Shown in pieces: positions 46,164 through 55,514 of a DNA stretch of 64,000 nucleotides. This stretch comes from Halobacillus litoralis. Lineage in GTDB: Bacteria > Bacillota > Bacilli > Bacillales > Halobacillaceae. The stretch covers positions 930,001 through 994,000 of the forward strand of contig NZ_JAIVKN010000001.1 in the NCBI RefSeq assembly GCF_020524025.1, in the 5' to 3' direction. How positions within the stretch are numbered: the stretch's first letter is position 1; each line of letters starts with the position of its first letter. A model generated the notes under the pieces. It saw only the letters and a list, made by a program, of their open reading frames with translations, ran no database searches and had not been told where the DNA came from. Position numbers and translations under genes: made by a program.

Positions 46164-47501
46164 TTAGAAATAACCATTTTCATTACCCCACTCAATAAAG
46201 AGTTCATAATCCTGTATGACTTTTTGTTTATAATGACTGGACCACAAGCTTAATTGGCGGCGGAAACCTTTTTGGTTTGAACCAATCGCTTCTATAATTG
46301 CATCTTCGCTATGATAAGGAAGAATCCCCTCATCAATATCTGCATCTGCCCTGGCGTGAATCTTAGCACTTATCTGAGCCATTGTTTTGATGGTTTGTTT
46401 CATGGATTTGTAATCCATAAGGTGTTTTTCTTTAAGGTCTTTAGAAAAAGGGGAACGCTCCCTCACATAATAGTCATGATTGTCTATAGAAAAATAACCA
46501 AGATATGGATCTGATAAATGGTGCATGGCCTGTTGTGTGTGCATAACCCTTCTGCCTTGATGACGGTGCTCCAGCCAGAATTGTTCATCATAAGGAAAGA
46601 AATAAGCAGGGATAGGCGTCCGCGCTTCCTTCGCTTCTAAGATAATATCATCCTTATGGTCTTCCTCACTACCTTCAATAAGAATATAATACCTATTCAA
46701 CCCTGTTGATCCTATTCCTGATCCGACTTTTTTCACTACATCCTTAATCCGGTAAAAGGAGCGCGGTTGTCTTGTGGAGACATCCAAGGAGTCGTAATAG
46801 GATTCCCATGCCTTTTTCAGCTTCTCATACTCTTGTTTCGGTACAGAGGAAAGCTTGTCTTTTCCTATATCAAATGAGCGGATGGAGTTACTATTGACGA
46901 CCGTCTGTTTTTCCAATTCATGTGAATGCTTTCTTTGCTCCACTTTTTTGATCGCCTTTTTAACAGCACTTTTACTTTCGTCTTTTGTGACATGCATCGT
47001 TTGAGGGTCAACTTCTCTATCTTGAAAAGACTTCATCTGTTTGGTGTAGGATTTCAAGTACTTATCTACCAGTTTATCCTGCTCATCTTCTGAATAACCC
47101 AGGTTTTCCATCGTCAGACGAATACTTACGGCCATACGCATCACGTCATACAGATAAGACCCCAGATATCCTTCATCAAAGTCATCTACATCAAAGACAA
47201 TATCTCTTTTTTCATTTTGAAACACACTAAAATTATCAAAATGTAAATCTCCCATAATCCATGTGGGACGGTCTTTGGGTGTGTGGTAGCTGAAGGGAAG
47301 CTCAGTTACATCGTGAAAAAAGAGGTATGCACTGCCTCTAAAAAAACTGTATGGATCGTTTTTCATCTTTCCATACTTACGTTTCCTATCTTTATAGGAT
47401 AACCCCATGAGTTCCCCGTCGAAACGGTCTAGAATTACTTCCAGTGCACGCTTTCGTATATGTTTTTTTGTTTCCAGCATTTGAACAACTTTTGTATCCA
47501 C
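46164..47501 (-). CDS. DUF2252 family protein
   Basis: A 445-aa protein with a kinase-like look: RKRYGKMKNDPYSFFRGSAYLFFHD near the start, then WIMGDLHFDNFSVFQ and IVFDVDDFDEGYLGSYLYDVMRM, which resemble the catalytic HxDxxxxN and DxD motifs of aminoglycoside phosphotransferase-like folds. DUF2252 has no established function that I know. The start is GTG 47501 with GGGAGGGG upstream; a longer frame from 47546 lacks a site and crosses a hairpin. Confidence 0.8.
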   Translation of the reverse strand: MDTKVVQMLETKKHIRKRALEVILDRFDGELMGLSYKDRKRKYGKMKNDPYSFFRGSAYLFFHDVTELPFSYHTPKDRPTWIMGDLHFDNFSVFQNEKRDIVFDVDDFDEGYLGSYLYDVMRMAVSIRLTMENLGYSEDEQDKLVDKYLKSYTKQMKSFQDREVDPQTMHVTKDESKSAVKKAIKKVEQRKHSHELEKQTVVNSNSIRSFDIGKDKLSSVPKQEYEKLKKAWESYYDSLDVSTRQPRSFYRIKDVVKKVGSGIGSTGLNRYYILIEGSEEDHKDDIILEAKEARTPIPAYFFPYDEQFWLEHRHQGRRVMHTQQAMHHLSDPYLGYFSIDNHDYYVRERSPFSKDLKEKHLMDYKSMKQTIKTMAQISAKIHARADADIDEGILPYHSEDAIIEAIGSNQKGFRRQLSLWSSHYKQKVIQDYELFIEWGNENGYF

Positions 47502-47524
47502 GGTTTCCCCTCCCTTGGTATGAG

Positions 47525-47557
47525 AAAAGCGATTGCCCGGGAGCAATCGCTTTTTTT
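47525..47557. terminator. Terminator between the YdjO-like and DUF2252 genes
   Basis: An 11-bp perfect stem AAAGCGATTGC/GCAATCGCTTT, loop CCGGGA, with seven T on the plus strand and four on the minus. Confidence 0.75.
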
Positions 47558-47564
47558 CTGTATC

Positions 47565-47777
47565 TTATGATTGTGATTTATAGTATAAGCTGTTGTTTTC
47601 CACAACCTGAAGGACTTTATTTTCTTCCTCCATATCACTGCCGCACATCGGACATTTCTTATCGTTATTTGTTCTAAAGTTGTCTCTCATCCAACAGTTG
47701 CAATCTTCGGATGAACAAACCCAGATCTTAGTATCTTCCTCTTTCACTTCAGCTTGGTTCTTTTTTCCGAATGCCAT
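47565..47777 (-). CDS. Zinc-ribbon protein, cold-inducible YdjO type
   Basis: A 70-aa protein with two Cys clusters: WVCSSEDCNCWMRDNF and KKCPMCGSDM, a probable zinc ribbon. The pattern fits the YdjO family, which is described as cold-inducible in B. subtilis. ATG 47777 is preceded by GGGGGG. It lies downstream of a cold-shock protein gene on the same strand, consistent with a shared condition. Confidence 0.78.
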   Translation of the reverse strand: MAFGKKNQAEVKEEDTKIWVCSSEDCNCWMRDNFRTNNDKKCPMCGSDMEEENKVLQVVENNSLYYKSQS

Positions 47778-47810
47778 TGTTGTAGCCCCCCTTTAGACTT
47801 TAAATGATAT

Positions 47811-47844
47811 AAAAGAGACTGACCTTCAGAAGCCAGTCTCTTTT
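47811..47844 (-). terminator. Terminator of the csp gene
   Basis: AAAAGAGACTG pairs with CAGTCTCTTTT around a 12-nt loop. On the minus strand the T tract is short. Confidence 0.7.
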
Positions 47845-47853
47845 TATTTTTGA

Positions 47854-48054
47854 TTATATTTTGGTTACGTTTGCAGCTTGTGGTCCGCGATTTCCTTCAG
47901 TTACTTCAAATTCTACAGCTTGACCTTCTTCTAGAGATTTGAAGCCTTCTTCGTTGATAGCGCTGAAATGAACAAACACATCATCTTCGCCTTCAACTTC
48001 GATAAAACCAAAACCTTTTTCCGCGTTAAACCACTTCACTGTACCTGTTTTCAT
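47854..48054 (-). CDS. Cold-shock protein (CspA family)
   Basis: A 66-aa single-stranded nucleic-acid chaperone. RNP1 KGFGFIEV and RNP2 DVFVHFSAI are intact, with the usual [12 protein letters not shown] start and PQAANV end. ATG 48054 follows TTGGAGG. A leader of about 150 nt from the promoter at 48212-48240 is typical of cold-regulated csp genes, whose leaders fold differently at low temperature. Confidence 0.95.
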   Translation of the reverse strand: MKTGTVKWFNAEKGFGFIEVEGEDDVFVHFSAINEEGFKSLEEGQAVEFEVTEGNRGPQAANVTKI

Positions 48055-48211
48055 AGGAATGGATCCTCCAATATTTCTTAAATTAATATGCGTTTTGCAG
48101 TAATGAAAAAATCACATATTATAAAAAGTACCAATAATAATTGATCACTCTTTATAATAGGTGATTGGAAGTTAAAACTTCTTGATATTGGTAAAATATA
48201 TTGTTTTTATA

Positions 48212-48240
48212 ACTATACTATGACTCACCGGTGAAGTCAA
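48212..48240 (-). promoter_or_regulatory. csp promoter with a dyad across the spacer
   Basis: Minus strand TTGACT (48235-48240), exactly 17 nt, TATAGT (48212-48217). The spacer and -35 carry the near-perfect palindrome TGACTCACCGGTGAAGTCA (48221-48239 on the plus strand; one extra A), with perfect core CACCGGTG. The 150 nt between promoter and start form a long untranslated leader with no reading frame. Confidence 0.75.
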
Positions 48241-48305
48241 GTACAGCCGCTTCAAAACGCTGCATTATCAGTATATACAGAACGAGGGGTTTTTATTCCA
48301 AAGAT

Positions 48306-48809
48306 TCATGATTTTTCTATAATCCCGCAGGCAATTCTCTTACCAGAGTCGCCGCTTGGCTGGCTTTGGTAATCATCTGGACCTTGATGGATGATGACAC
48401 TCCTGCCAATGATATCTTTCACTTTGAAACGATCAGTAAAGAAGATCATCCGCGCTCTTCCTTGATTCGAAAACAAAACAGGAAAGTCTCCTGCATGGTT
48501 ACCATGTGGCTGATTATCTGGATTCCAATGTCCCCCCGCTGAAGTGAACGGTTCACTCCCATTGCCTATTTCACAGGCGCCGGTTTCATGGATATGAAAT
48601 CCATGCGGTCCAATTTGTCTGCCATTTTTCAATTTTTTAAACGGCGGCAGTCCTTCAACCTGAACATACACTTCCACTCCGTATGGCATCTGATAAAACT
48701 GAATGGTTCCTTTCAACTGAGGAGCAAGTGGACTGCTCAGAAAAGATGCTTGAGCTGTTTCTGATGCATAAGTCTGCCTGTAAGCTCCATTTTGGACATA
48801 TGAGTACAT
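48306..48809 (-). CDS. sodC: Copper/zinc superoxide dismutase family protein
   Basis: A 167-aa SodC-fold protein. Metal ligands appear complete: HGFHIHE (two copper His), AGGHWNP and PHGNHAGDFP (bridging and zinc His, Asp), VIIHQGPDDY (copper His) and the active-site Arg region GDSGKRIACGII; two Cys (in GAC and IAC) could form the disulfide. There is no signal peptide, unusual for Gram-positive SodC, so the location is uncertain (cytoplasm or spore coat). The B. subtilis homologue YojM lacks some copper ligands, whereas this one does not. ATG 48809 follows AAGGGGGGA. Confidence 0.9.
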   Translation of the reverse strand: MYSYVQNGAYRQTYASETAQASFLSSPLAPQLKGTIQFYQMPYGVEVYVQVEGLPPFKKLKNGRQIGPHGFHIHETGACEIGNGSEPFTSAGGHWNPDNQPHGNHAGDFPVLFSNQGRARMIFFTDRFKVKDIIGRSVIIHQGPDDYQSQPSGDSGKRIACGIIEKS

Positions 48810-48969
48810 GTGTATCTTCCCCCCTTTTTTTTAAATGTATGTCCCTAAATTTAATCTCATGACTCTGGCTTTATTTCAAAATTCACCAACGGAGCACATG
48901 AAAAGTGAGCGGAATGTCTTTCTCTAAAAGAATACCGTTCTTTAACCCAGATACTTTTCAAAAGACAAG

Positions 48970-49022
48970 AAAGGCCCCCAGTCTAAGGAGGAGGAAGAAG
49001 TCCTTAGCACAGGGGGCTTTTC
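48970..49022 (-). terminator. Terminator of the dynamin gene
   Basis: GCCCCC/GGGGGC and CTAAGGA/TCCTTAG paired in two blocks separated by a small internal loop, with flanking A/T runs. It lies 40 nt after the dynA stop codon. Confidence 0.8.
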
Positions 49023-49061
49023 TGATAGTTTATTTTATGAATAGACATTACCTTTTAGAAC

Positions 49062-52000
49062 TTAAGATATTCGAAAAAGTACCTGCTCAAGTTCTGTTGG
49101 GTCAATAGGGTGATTCAGCTGGTAAATGATCCGGTCCAGTTGATGCTCTACTTGAATCTCCCATTCGTTTACAGCCTCTTTATACACAGAACCCCACTGC
49201 TTCTGATAATGGTTCACAACCGTTTGAGATAAATCATCAAGCTCATGGTTCAATACGACAGAAATAGAAGAGGAGATGGCTTTTTTCATTTCTTCTTTTT
49301 CATTCTTCTCGAAGAATGCTTTTGTATTTCTAAAGTATTTCCTATGCTGGCTTTTTTCCCTGTCACTCAATCTGATTTCACCTGACAGGTCAGGAAGTGG
49401 AAGGTGTTTCACATCATAATAATCAAGACGAATGGATGAACGGATTCCCGCCAGTTCGTCCTCTATTCTTTGATGCGTTTGTTGAGTTAAATCACCAATG
49501 AATCTTTCCAATCGTACACAAACGGCTTTGACTTCCTGAAGCATTTCATAACAGACTTCATCATTCAGCTGTTCCTGCGCACTTTTAAGTTGTTCTTTCA
49601 CATCATTGCTGCGGCCATTGATCACTGCCGGGTTAAAATGACGCTTGAAGAGATCATTAAAATTTAACATCATCCGTTCGTGGACATAGTGGATCTGCTT
49701 TTCCACCTTCCCTTGAAGAGTGGATTCAATCCCTGTATCATGCGGGACATTAAATACTTGAAGCGCCCGTTCCTTATCCTTCTCTGTTTCCAGTTTCTTC
49801 TTCACACGGTCGTCTTCAGATAACCGGCTGCTCTCAATAAAATGTTTCAAGGAATCTTTTATTTGCTGAATGTCTGATTCTACAGAGCGGACAAGCATCT
49901 GTGCCAACTCTTCATTTAAGAAAGTTTCAAAACTATCCTCAAAAGCATGAATTCCTGATTCTAAGTCATTTCCGGACTGTTTTTCTTCCAACGCCTGGAG
50001 ACTTGATACCGGAAACAATCGAGGGTTTCTGATTTGAAAAGCATGCAGTTGGTTTTCTATATAAGACTCAACCTGAATCAGTTCTTCCTCTGACGCAGCC
50101 AGATCTTTTGCATTAATTAAAAAGAACATTTTATCCATAGCAAAACTATCTTTCACTCTGCCTAACTGGGTTAAGAAGGTTTGATCAGCTCTGGAGAAGG
50201 GATGGTTATAATACGTAACGAAAAGAATGGCGTCTGCATCCTTAATGTATTCAAAGCTGACGTCCGTATGTCTCGCGTTAACAGAATCCGCTCCTGGTGT
50301 ATCGACAAGAGTAATGCCGGCCTGGGTCCACGGGCAGTCATAAAATAATTCCATAGACTCAATAAAACACGACTTTTTTTCTTCGGATACGTATAAAGAA
50401 AATTCATCCCAAGAAATAGTGATGGTTGTACCAAGCTGTTCTTTCATGAAGTCCCAGCCCTCCTGGAAGGCTTTCAAAAAAGCATAATTCTTTTGATTAA
50501 GTTCGGTCCACTGTTCTTTATCCAGTTTCTCTATTCCATCAATCGCTTCTTGAACAGAATGTGCGGTTATATCAACCTTGGATAGGATGGGCATGAGATC
50601 CTCAAGCATCTGCTTTTCGGTTTTTACTTTCGCTTCAACGGTCTGGTTCTTTTTTCCACTGGACGGCCTTGAGATTTTATTAATACTCGCAGTTGTAGGA
50701 TTTGGGGACACCGGCAATACCCGGTCTCCTAATAAAGCGTTGGCAAATGATGATTTTCCGGCACTGAATGCGCCGAACAGTGCAATAGTATACTCACGGT
50801 TATCCAGGCGGTTTCTTTTCTTATGCAGTTGTTCATATAAATGCTCAAGACCTTCAACGGATTTAATAGCATCAAGGGTTTCATCTGCTCTAGTCAACGT
50901 CTGCCCGATAGATGAAAAAGACGTTGCTTTAGATGGTACAAGCTGCTCGTTGTCAGGGACCCCGCTTTCAACCTGCCTCGATTCTTCCCTTAATAATTCA
51001 TCACCAATATCTTTATGAATGACGGCGTTTTCCCTTTCGTCTAACTCGTTAATGGAGAGTCTTTCACTCTCAACCGAAAAGGTATCATGAAACGATTGGA
51101 AAAGGCGTTTGCGGTACTGGTTTATCGCTTCATTCATTTCAGAAATCCGCTCATTGATGCTCTCAATTTCACGGATGGCTTGAAATGAAGGCTGGTGCTC
51201 TTTCTCCAGGTTTACCTGCTTCTGTTGAACCATTTCCAGGAACTTCTTACGCCAGTCAGCCAGGAAACTTCGAACTTCCTTTTGAATATCTTTCGCAACT
51301 TCATTTGTGTATCTCAACACGTAAGCCCCTGTGACAGATGCTCCGGATTCGACTAAAGAATGCAGTCGTTCATCCGGATATGTAAACTTCATTTGATGAA
51401 CTTCCTGAAGGAAAGACTCATCAGTAATTCCGTATTTCTCAATAAGTTTAACCATACGGTCCCGGAGAGGCCATTTTAAGTTTTCTTTCATTGATTCGTT
51501 TAATTGATTATAAAAAGCCTGCTTTCGTACCCTTCTTTCTTCTTCTGTCTTTTTGGCAGTAAATATAATACCGACCTTAAAGTCAGGCTGTAAAGAATGT
51601 AAGTAGGCTTCTGCATATTCCCTCAATGAACTTGGCATTAAATAGGCATTGCTGACGAATGATTCTATTCTTTCTTTGAAATCCTCTTTTGCTTCCTGAT
51701 CCAGGTTTTTTTTATTCTCAAGCCATTCTATTTCAACAGCGCTGCTATTTATTTTCTGTTTGAGTTCTTCTTTCCGTTCCCTTAAAGGTTCCAGCTCCTC
51801 CTCCTGACTATCTGAGTAATCTCCTGCGGTTTCATTAATAATTGTCAAAGCTTCTTTTTCTGCCTGTTTATTCATTTCTTCTTGAGAACGTGTAAAAAGA
51901 GATTGAAAGTCTTGTTTCAACTGAGAAAACTCATTGTATTCAATAGAAAAATCGCGCATGGATGTATAATAAATATGATCAGGATTGATCCCCCACTGCT

Positions 52001-52664
52001 GAAAAGCGGCTTTTACACTAGTATGATACTGTTCAAACGTAAGCTCCTGGCTTACATGCTTATCCACTTGGTTGACTACGACAGAAAAAGGGGTCTGTCT
52101 TCTCTGCATTTCTAATAGAAATAATAAATTCACTTCGGATTGAACGTGATTATAATCCATCACATAAAAGATGTAATCCATCATATGTAAAGATGACTCG
52201 GTAATCAGACGGTCCGCATCATTCGTAGAATCCACCCCGGGCGTGTCAACAACCGAAACATTCGGGGGAAGTGCTCCTTCCGGCCGGCTGATTTCCAGGC
52301 CGGTTATTTTTTCACCATCTGTACAGAGAGATTGGATTGTGTCAATATTCACTTCTTCTTCATACTGAACAGGGGGACCATTTTTGAACCATGCTTTTGT
52401 ATAAGAATCACCGCTTTTAATACGAACGATGTTTGCACTAGTGGGAATCGGACTTGAGGGTAACAAATCACTGCCTAAAAGCGTATTAATTAAAGTAGAT
52501 TTCCCTGCTGAAAAGTGACCGGCCACCCCGATTACCATTTCTTCGTTTGCCAATTTTCCAATGAGATCCAAAACTTTCTCAGATGGTTTCTCTAAGTTTT
52601 CCTCTTTTAAAAAGTAGTATAAGTTTTGAAAGTTTGTAAGACTTGTCTTTGTTCCAAAAGTCAT
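49062..52664 (-). CDS. dynA: Double dynamin-like GTPase (DynA)
   Basis: A 1200-aa chain of two fused dynamins, as B. subtilis DynA. Module 1: P-loop GHFSAGKSTL (about residue 50), switch II DTPGVDST, NQVDK. Module 2: P-loop GAFSAGKSSF (about residue 630), DTPGADSV, NAKD. Long helical stalk regions follow each GTPase domain. DynA tethers and fuses membranes and protects them against phage and pore-forming agents. ATG 52664 is placed after AAAGGAG; an upstream frame to 52700 is less likely. It has its own promoter. Confidence 0.95.
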   Translation of the reverse strand: MTFGTKTSLTNFQNLYYFLKEENLEKPSEKVLDLIGKLANEEMVIGVAGHFSAGKSTLINTLLGSDLLPSSPIPTSANIVRIKSGDSYTKAWFKNGPPVQYEEEVNIDTIQSLCTDGEKITGLEISRPEGALPPNVSVVDTPGVDSTNDADRLITESSLHMMDYIFYVMDYNHVQSEVNLLFLLEMQRRQTPFSVVVNQVDKHVSQELTFEQYHTSVKAAFQQWGINPDHIYYTSMRDFSIEYNEFSQLKQDFQSLFTRSQEEMNKQAEKEALTIINETAGDYSDSQEEELEPLRERKEELKQKINSSAVEIEWLENKKNLDQEAKEDFKERIESFVSNAYLMPSSLREYAEAYLHSLQPDFKVGIIFTAKKTEEERRVRKQAFYNQLNESMKENLKWPLRDRMVKLIEKYGITDESFLQEVHQMKFTYPDERLHSLVESGASVTGAYVLRYTNEVAKDIQKEVRSFLADWRKKFLEMVQQKQVNLEKEHQPSFQAIREIESINERISEMNEAINQYRKRLFQSFHDTFSVESERLSINELDERENAVIHKDIGDELLREESRQVESGVPDNEQLVPSKATSFSSIGQTLTRADETLDAIKSVEGLEHLYEQLHKKRNRLDNREYTIALFGAFSAGKSSFANALLGDRVLPVSPNPTTASINKISRPSSGKKNQTVEAKVKTEKQMLEDLMPILSKVDITAHSVQEAIDGIEKLDKEQWTELNQKNYAFLKAFQEGWDFMKEQLGTTITISWDEFSLYVSEEKKSCFIESMELFYDCPWTQAGITLVDTPGADSVNARHTDVSFEYIKDADAILFVTYYNHPFSRADQTFLTQLGRVKDSFAMDKMFFLINAKDLAASEEELIQVESYIENQLHAFQIRNPRLFPVSSLQALEEKQSGNDLESGIHAFEDSFETFLNEELAQMLVRSVESDIQQIKDSLKHFIESSRLSEDDRVKKKLETEKDKERALQVFNVPHDTGIESTLQGKVEKQIHYVHERMMLNFNDLFKRHFNPAVINGRSNDVKEQLKSAQEQLNDEVCYEMLQEVKAVCVRLERFIGDLTQQTHQRIEDELAGIRSSIRLDYYDVKHLPLPDLSGEIRLSDREKSQHRKYFRNTKAFFEKNEKEEMKKAISSSISVVLNHELDDLSQTVVNHYQKQWGSVYKEAVNEWEIQVEHQLDRIIYQLNHPIDPTELEQVLFRIS

Positions 52665-52698
52665 GGTCTGTCTCCTTTGCCTTATGTCATCTACACCC

Positions 52699-52728
52699 AT
52701 TTTACTCCGAAAGATCTGCTTTACTCAA
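52699..52728 (-). promoter_or_regulatory. Sigma-A promoter of dynA
   Basis: Minus strand TTGAGT (52723-52728), 18 nt, TAAAAT (52699-52704), about 35 nt before the dynA start and after the end of the hydrolase operon. Confidence 0.6.
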
Positions 52729-52748
52729 GGTAAATGAAAGAAAGAGGA

Positions 52749-53789
52749 TTACGCGTCCATATAAGGGATATTTTCTTTTGTATCAATCCGGCCAATTACT
52801 TTTTTTATAAATGCAGGTGTCCCTTTTAACCACTCATTAAAAGAAATTTGGACTGGTGTTGTATCTCCTCCAAGACCAAATAGTACTTGGCCGCTTTCAG
52901 GTGAAAAGCATACGGTATGTATCGTTCCTGTCCACCGGCTGTATTGTTTGGAAAATATCATTCCATTCGTATCATTGAGATACTCAAAGGCTTCCTGTAC
53001 AGTTGCTACCTTCTTTTGATAATTCTTCAGTTGTGTTAAACGCTCCTCTGAATCTGAAAGATGCCTCCGATTTTCTTCGGGCATAAGGGAGAAATGATTG
53101 GTGCAGGCATTTCCCTCCTGATATTCAATCCCCCGTGGGGAAGCTTCTATAATGGCTGTATCCTGCTTACGGTCATAGATAACATAATTAAACGAATGAC
53201 GATGCGGAAGTTCCCTTAGAAGATGAACCGCCTCTTCTGTGTTTTTGCAATTTTCTAATAGAAATCTTGTCAATGAACAGCATATAAATCCGTCTTCAGG
53301 GTGGATACGGTTCACAAAATTATACCCCACGCAGAGTCCATATTCATTCATGCCGTCGGTTCTGCCAATGATCCGCTGACCCGGTCCGATTGTTGCTGTC
53401 CCACTGGAAGGTTGAAATAAGAGAAAACGACCCTCGTACGTTTTAGGATGATAGTCATAATTACGAGCAAAAAAACGATCCCCCGTTAAAATGGAGCAGC
53501 CAGAGTTCTCCCAATCCTGCTGCCATCCGCTATATTCATGGATCACTTCCTGAACCGGCCATTGTAAACCTTCTGCAAGTCCTTTGATTTCATCCCAAAC
53601 CCCGGGAGCATAATGAAGATAAAGATCCTTAACCTTTTTCATATCAACATGATACCGCTGGAGAGATTTTTTCCTTCGAAGTTTATGATTATTATATAGT
53701 TTGGAACCTCTTAGACGATTACCTTGTGTATATCCAAAATCATCATGGCGTCCCCTGAATTGGATAACTTCTGAGTGGATGTTTTTCAC
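52749..53789 (-). CDS. C45/linear amide C-N hydrolase family protein
   Basis: A 346-aa Ntn-hydrolase-fold protein. The nucleophile is probably Cys in NSGCSILTGDRFFARNYDYHP (about residue 97), which is internal, so cleavage to expose it may occur as in penicillin acyltransferases; alternatively a pre-Cys segment is removed. Other blocks: GRTDGMNEYGLCVGYNF, HRHSFNYVIYDRKQDTAIIEASPRG, ACTNHF. Members hydrolyse acyl amides or bile-salt-like amides. GTG 53789 overlaps the previous stop (GTGA). Last gene of a four-gene hydrolase operon. Confidence 0.8.
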   Translation of the reverse strand: MKNIHSEVIQFRGRHDDFGYTQGNRLRGSKLYNNHKLRRKKSLQRYHVDMKKVKDLYLHYAPGVWDEIKGLAEGLQWPVQEVIHEYSGWQQDWENSGCSILTGDRFFARNYDYHPKTYEGRFLLFQPSSGTATIGPGQRIIGRTDGMNEYGLCVGYNFVNRIHPEDGFICCSLTRFLLENCKNTEEAVHLLRELPHRHSFNYVIYDRKQDTAIIEASPRGIEYQEGNACTNHFSLMPEENRRHLSDSEERLTQLKNYQKKVATVQEAFEYLNDTNGMIFSKQYSRWTGTIHTVCFSPESGQVLFGLGGDTTPVQISFNEWLKGTPAFIKKVIGRIDTKENIPYMDA

Positions 53790-54631
53790 GCTTGTTCTAC
53801 CTTGCCTGAACAGGCAGCCAAGTATTGATGAAATAGATCATGGTGAAGAATTTTGTTATGATCCGCATCTGGAATAATTTCAACGTGCAGACCCCATTTA
53901 TTTTCCACCCAAAACTGTAAATCATTGGAGTCGATCACCTCATCATTTTCACCTGCGAAAATGAGAATCCTGTCTTGCATCGAACGAAATAGATCCTCGG
54001 GTATTTTTTCAAGGAATCTAGAAACCAGCAGACGAAAGCTCAAATGCAGGCGGCCGTTTTCAAATAGTTCGTCTGGTATTTCTGCTACTGTTCGATGGTT
54101 AAACCGATGAATATTCATTTTATAAAGAAACATAAGAAGAAAGACTTTTTTTCCGTAAACGGTGTAGTCAACATCCGCGCCATGTTTCGTTTGTTCATTT
54201 GCATGTTCATGATAAACAGGAAGTGTTGGATGAAAAAAGGGGGCAACAAATATGTATTCATCCACGATGGAAGGATTCTGCTGTATAAGCCGCAGCATAT
54301 TTGCACACCCCATAGAATGGCCAAGTAAGGAGATAGTTTCATATCCTTTCTGCTTTATATAATGAATAAAGTCTAATAAATCATGATCGTATTGACCAAT
54401 ATATTCTATATCACCCCTTCTTGAGCTCTGAGCATATCCACGCAGAATGGGAACAAAAATATCTGCCTTTCTTTCGCAGGCTTTTACAAATTTTTTATGG
54501 TGTTTTATTTCCGCTGTTATGCCATGAATAACAATAATGGCTTCTTTATTCGATTCGTTCTTTATATATGGAAGATAAGACAAGGAAGTCGTATCCCTTG
54601 TTGTATAGTGGGACCAGTTCGTCTCCATCAT
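53786..54631 (-). CDS. Alpha/beta hydrolase (lysophospholipase/carboxylesterase-like)
   Basis: A 281-aa serine hydrolase: oxyanion segment IIVIHGITAE, nucleophile in LLGHSMGCANM, acid in FAGENDEVIDSND and catalytic His in DADHNKILH. No signal peptide or membrane helix. Start ATG 54631 overlaps the stop codon of the gene before it by ATGA, and its own stop overlaps the next start, indicating a coupled operon. Substrate unknown; an acyl ester or thioester is the generic guess. Confidence 0.85.
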   Translation of the reverse strand: MMETNWSHYTTRDTTSLSYLPYIKNESNKEAIIVIHGITAEIKHHKKFVKACERKADIFVPILRGYAQSSRRGDIEYIGQYDHDLLDFIHYIKQKGYETISLLGHSMGCANMLRLIQQNPSIVDEYIFVAPFFHPTLPVYHEHANEQTKHGADVDYTVYGKKVFLLMFLYKMNIHRFNHRTVAEIPDELFENGRLHLSFRLLVSRFLEKIPEDLFRSMQDRILIFAGENDEVIDSNDLQFWVENKWGLHVEIIPDADHNKILHHDLFHQYLAACSGKVEQA

Positions 54632-55509
54632 GATTGTTGACTCCTTTTCTTTAAATACTCATTAAAATGTTCGACTTTAAGAATATGAAGAAAATGATGC
54701 TCCAGCTTTTCCATGTATGCTTGTGATAAATACCGCTTTCCCCCACGGTGAATTTCCTCCGCGTAATGAAAAGGAGGAACAGCGTCTTCTTTTTTATTGA
54801 CTACTGTAAACGTCAATGCCCGTACGATCCGTCCATCTTCCAACTCTAGTTCTATAACGGTCGGCCGATAAGCTCTTGTATCAACGCCTTCACGCGTATA
54901 CAAATAGTCTAGGGCTTCTTTATGAATCTCATACACGACACCTTCTACTCGATGGCTGTGTTTTTCTTGTATATCTGCCCTTGAACCATCGTTAAGATGA
55001 TAAGAAAATCCAAGTCTATAGTTGTGTAGAATACCACGTCCTATGATTTCTTCAAACAGATGGTTGACTTGATGGGATTTTAACCTTACATCATCCATGC
55101 ATGATCCGTAGGCAAAATAATAAAATGGTGGAAGAGTGACGAACTGAGAGACCTTCCAATCATGGCTGGGTACACGACTTCCCTCTGGTTCCCGCGGCCA
55201 ATAATAGACATAAGCCATCGTTTGCATAGATTCTAAATATACAACCGTTTGCTTACGCACAAATAAGGAATCACCCTTTCCCTCCACGTAATCCTCCAGC
55301 TCATCTAATCTCTTAAGTTTAGAAGAACTAATTTCATAAAGTTCCCCATATGTCCACTCCTCCTTATCTTCAATAAGCTGTGGATAGTAAGAAGATCCAC
55401 TATGCAGCCGGCCTTTTACATAAGCCTGCTCAGACAATAAGGAAGAACCGTTTAAGTAGCTGTGGTTTTTCTCACCTCTGCATAAAGAACCATAGACAAA
55501 CACTTTCAA
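54628..55509 (-). CDS. Tandem gamma-glutamylcyclotransferase-like protein
   Basis: A 293-aa protein made of two GGCT/AIG2-type domains: the first with VFVYGSLCRGEKNHSYL (about 3-20) and a YGELYEISSSKLKRLDELEDY segment, the second with YYFAYGSCMDDVRLKSHQ (about 129-147) and EGVVYEIHKEALDYLYTREGV. Family enzymes release 5-oxoproline from gamma-glutamyl amines or peptides. The start is TTG 55509, six nt after AGAGGTG; GTG 55518 overlaps the upstream stop and the ribosome binding site. Confidence 0.8.
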   Translation of the reverse strand: MKVFVYGSLCRGEKNHSYLNGSSLLSEQAYVKGRLHSGSSYYPQLIEDKEEWTYGELYEISSSKLKRLDELEDYVEGKGDSLFVRKQTVVYLESMQTMAYVYYWPREPEGSRVPSHDWKVSQFVTLPPFYYFAYGSCMDDVRLKSHQVNHLFEEIIGRGILHNYRLGFSYHLNDGSRADIQEKHSHRVEGVVYEIHKEALDYLYTREGVDTRAYRPTVIELELEDGRIVRALTFTVVNKKEDAVPPFHYAEEIHRGGKRYLSQAYMEKLEHHFLHILKVEHFNEYLKKRSQQS

Positions 55510-55514
55510 TTCGT

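Noticed and set aside
48905-49108. 67-aa plus-strand frame
   Set aside because: It crosses a terminator hairpin and the end of the opposite dynamin gene, with no ribosome binding site.
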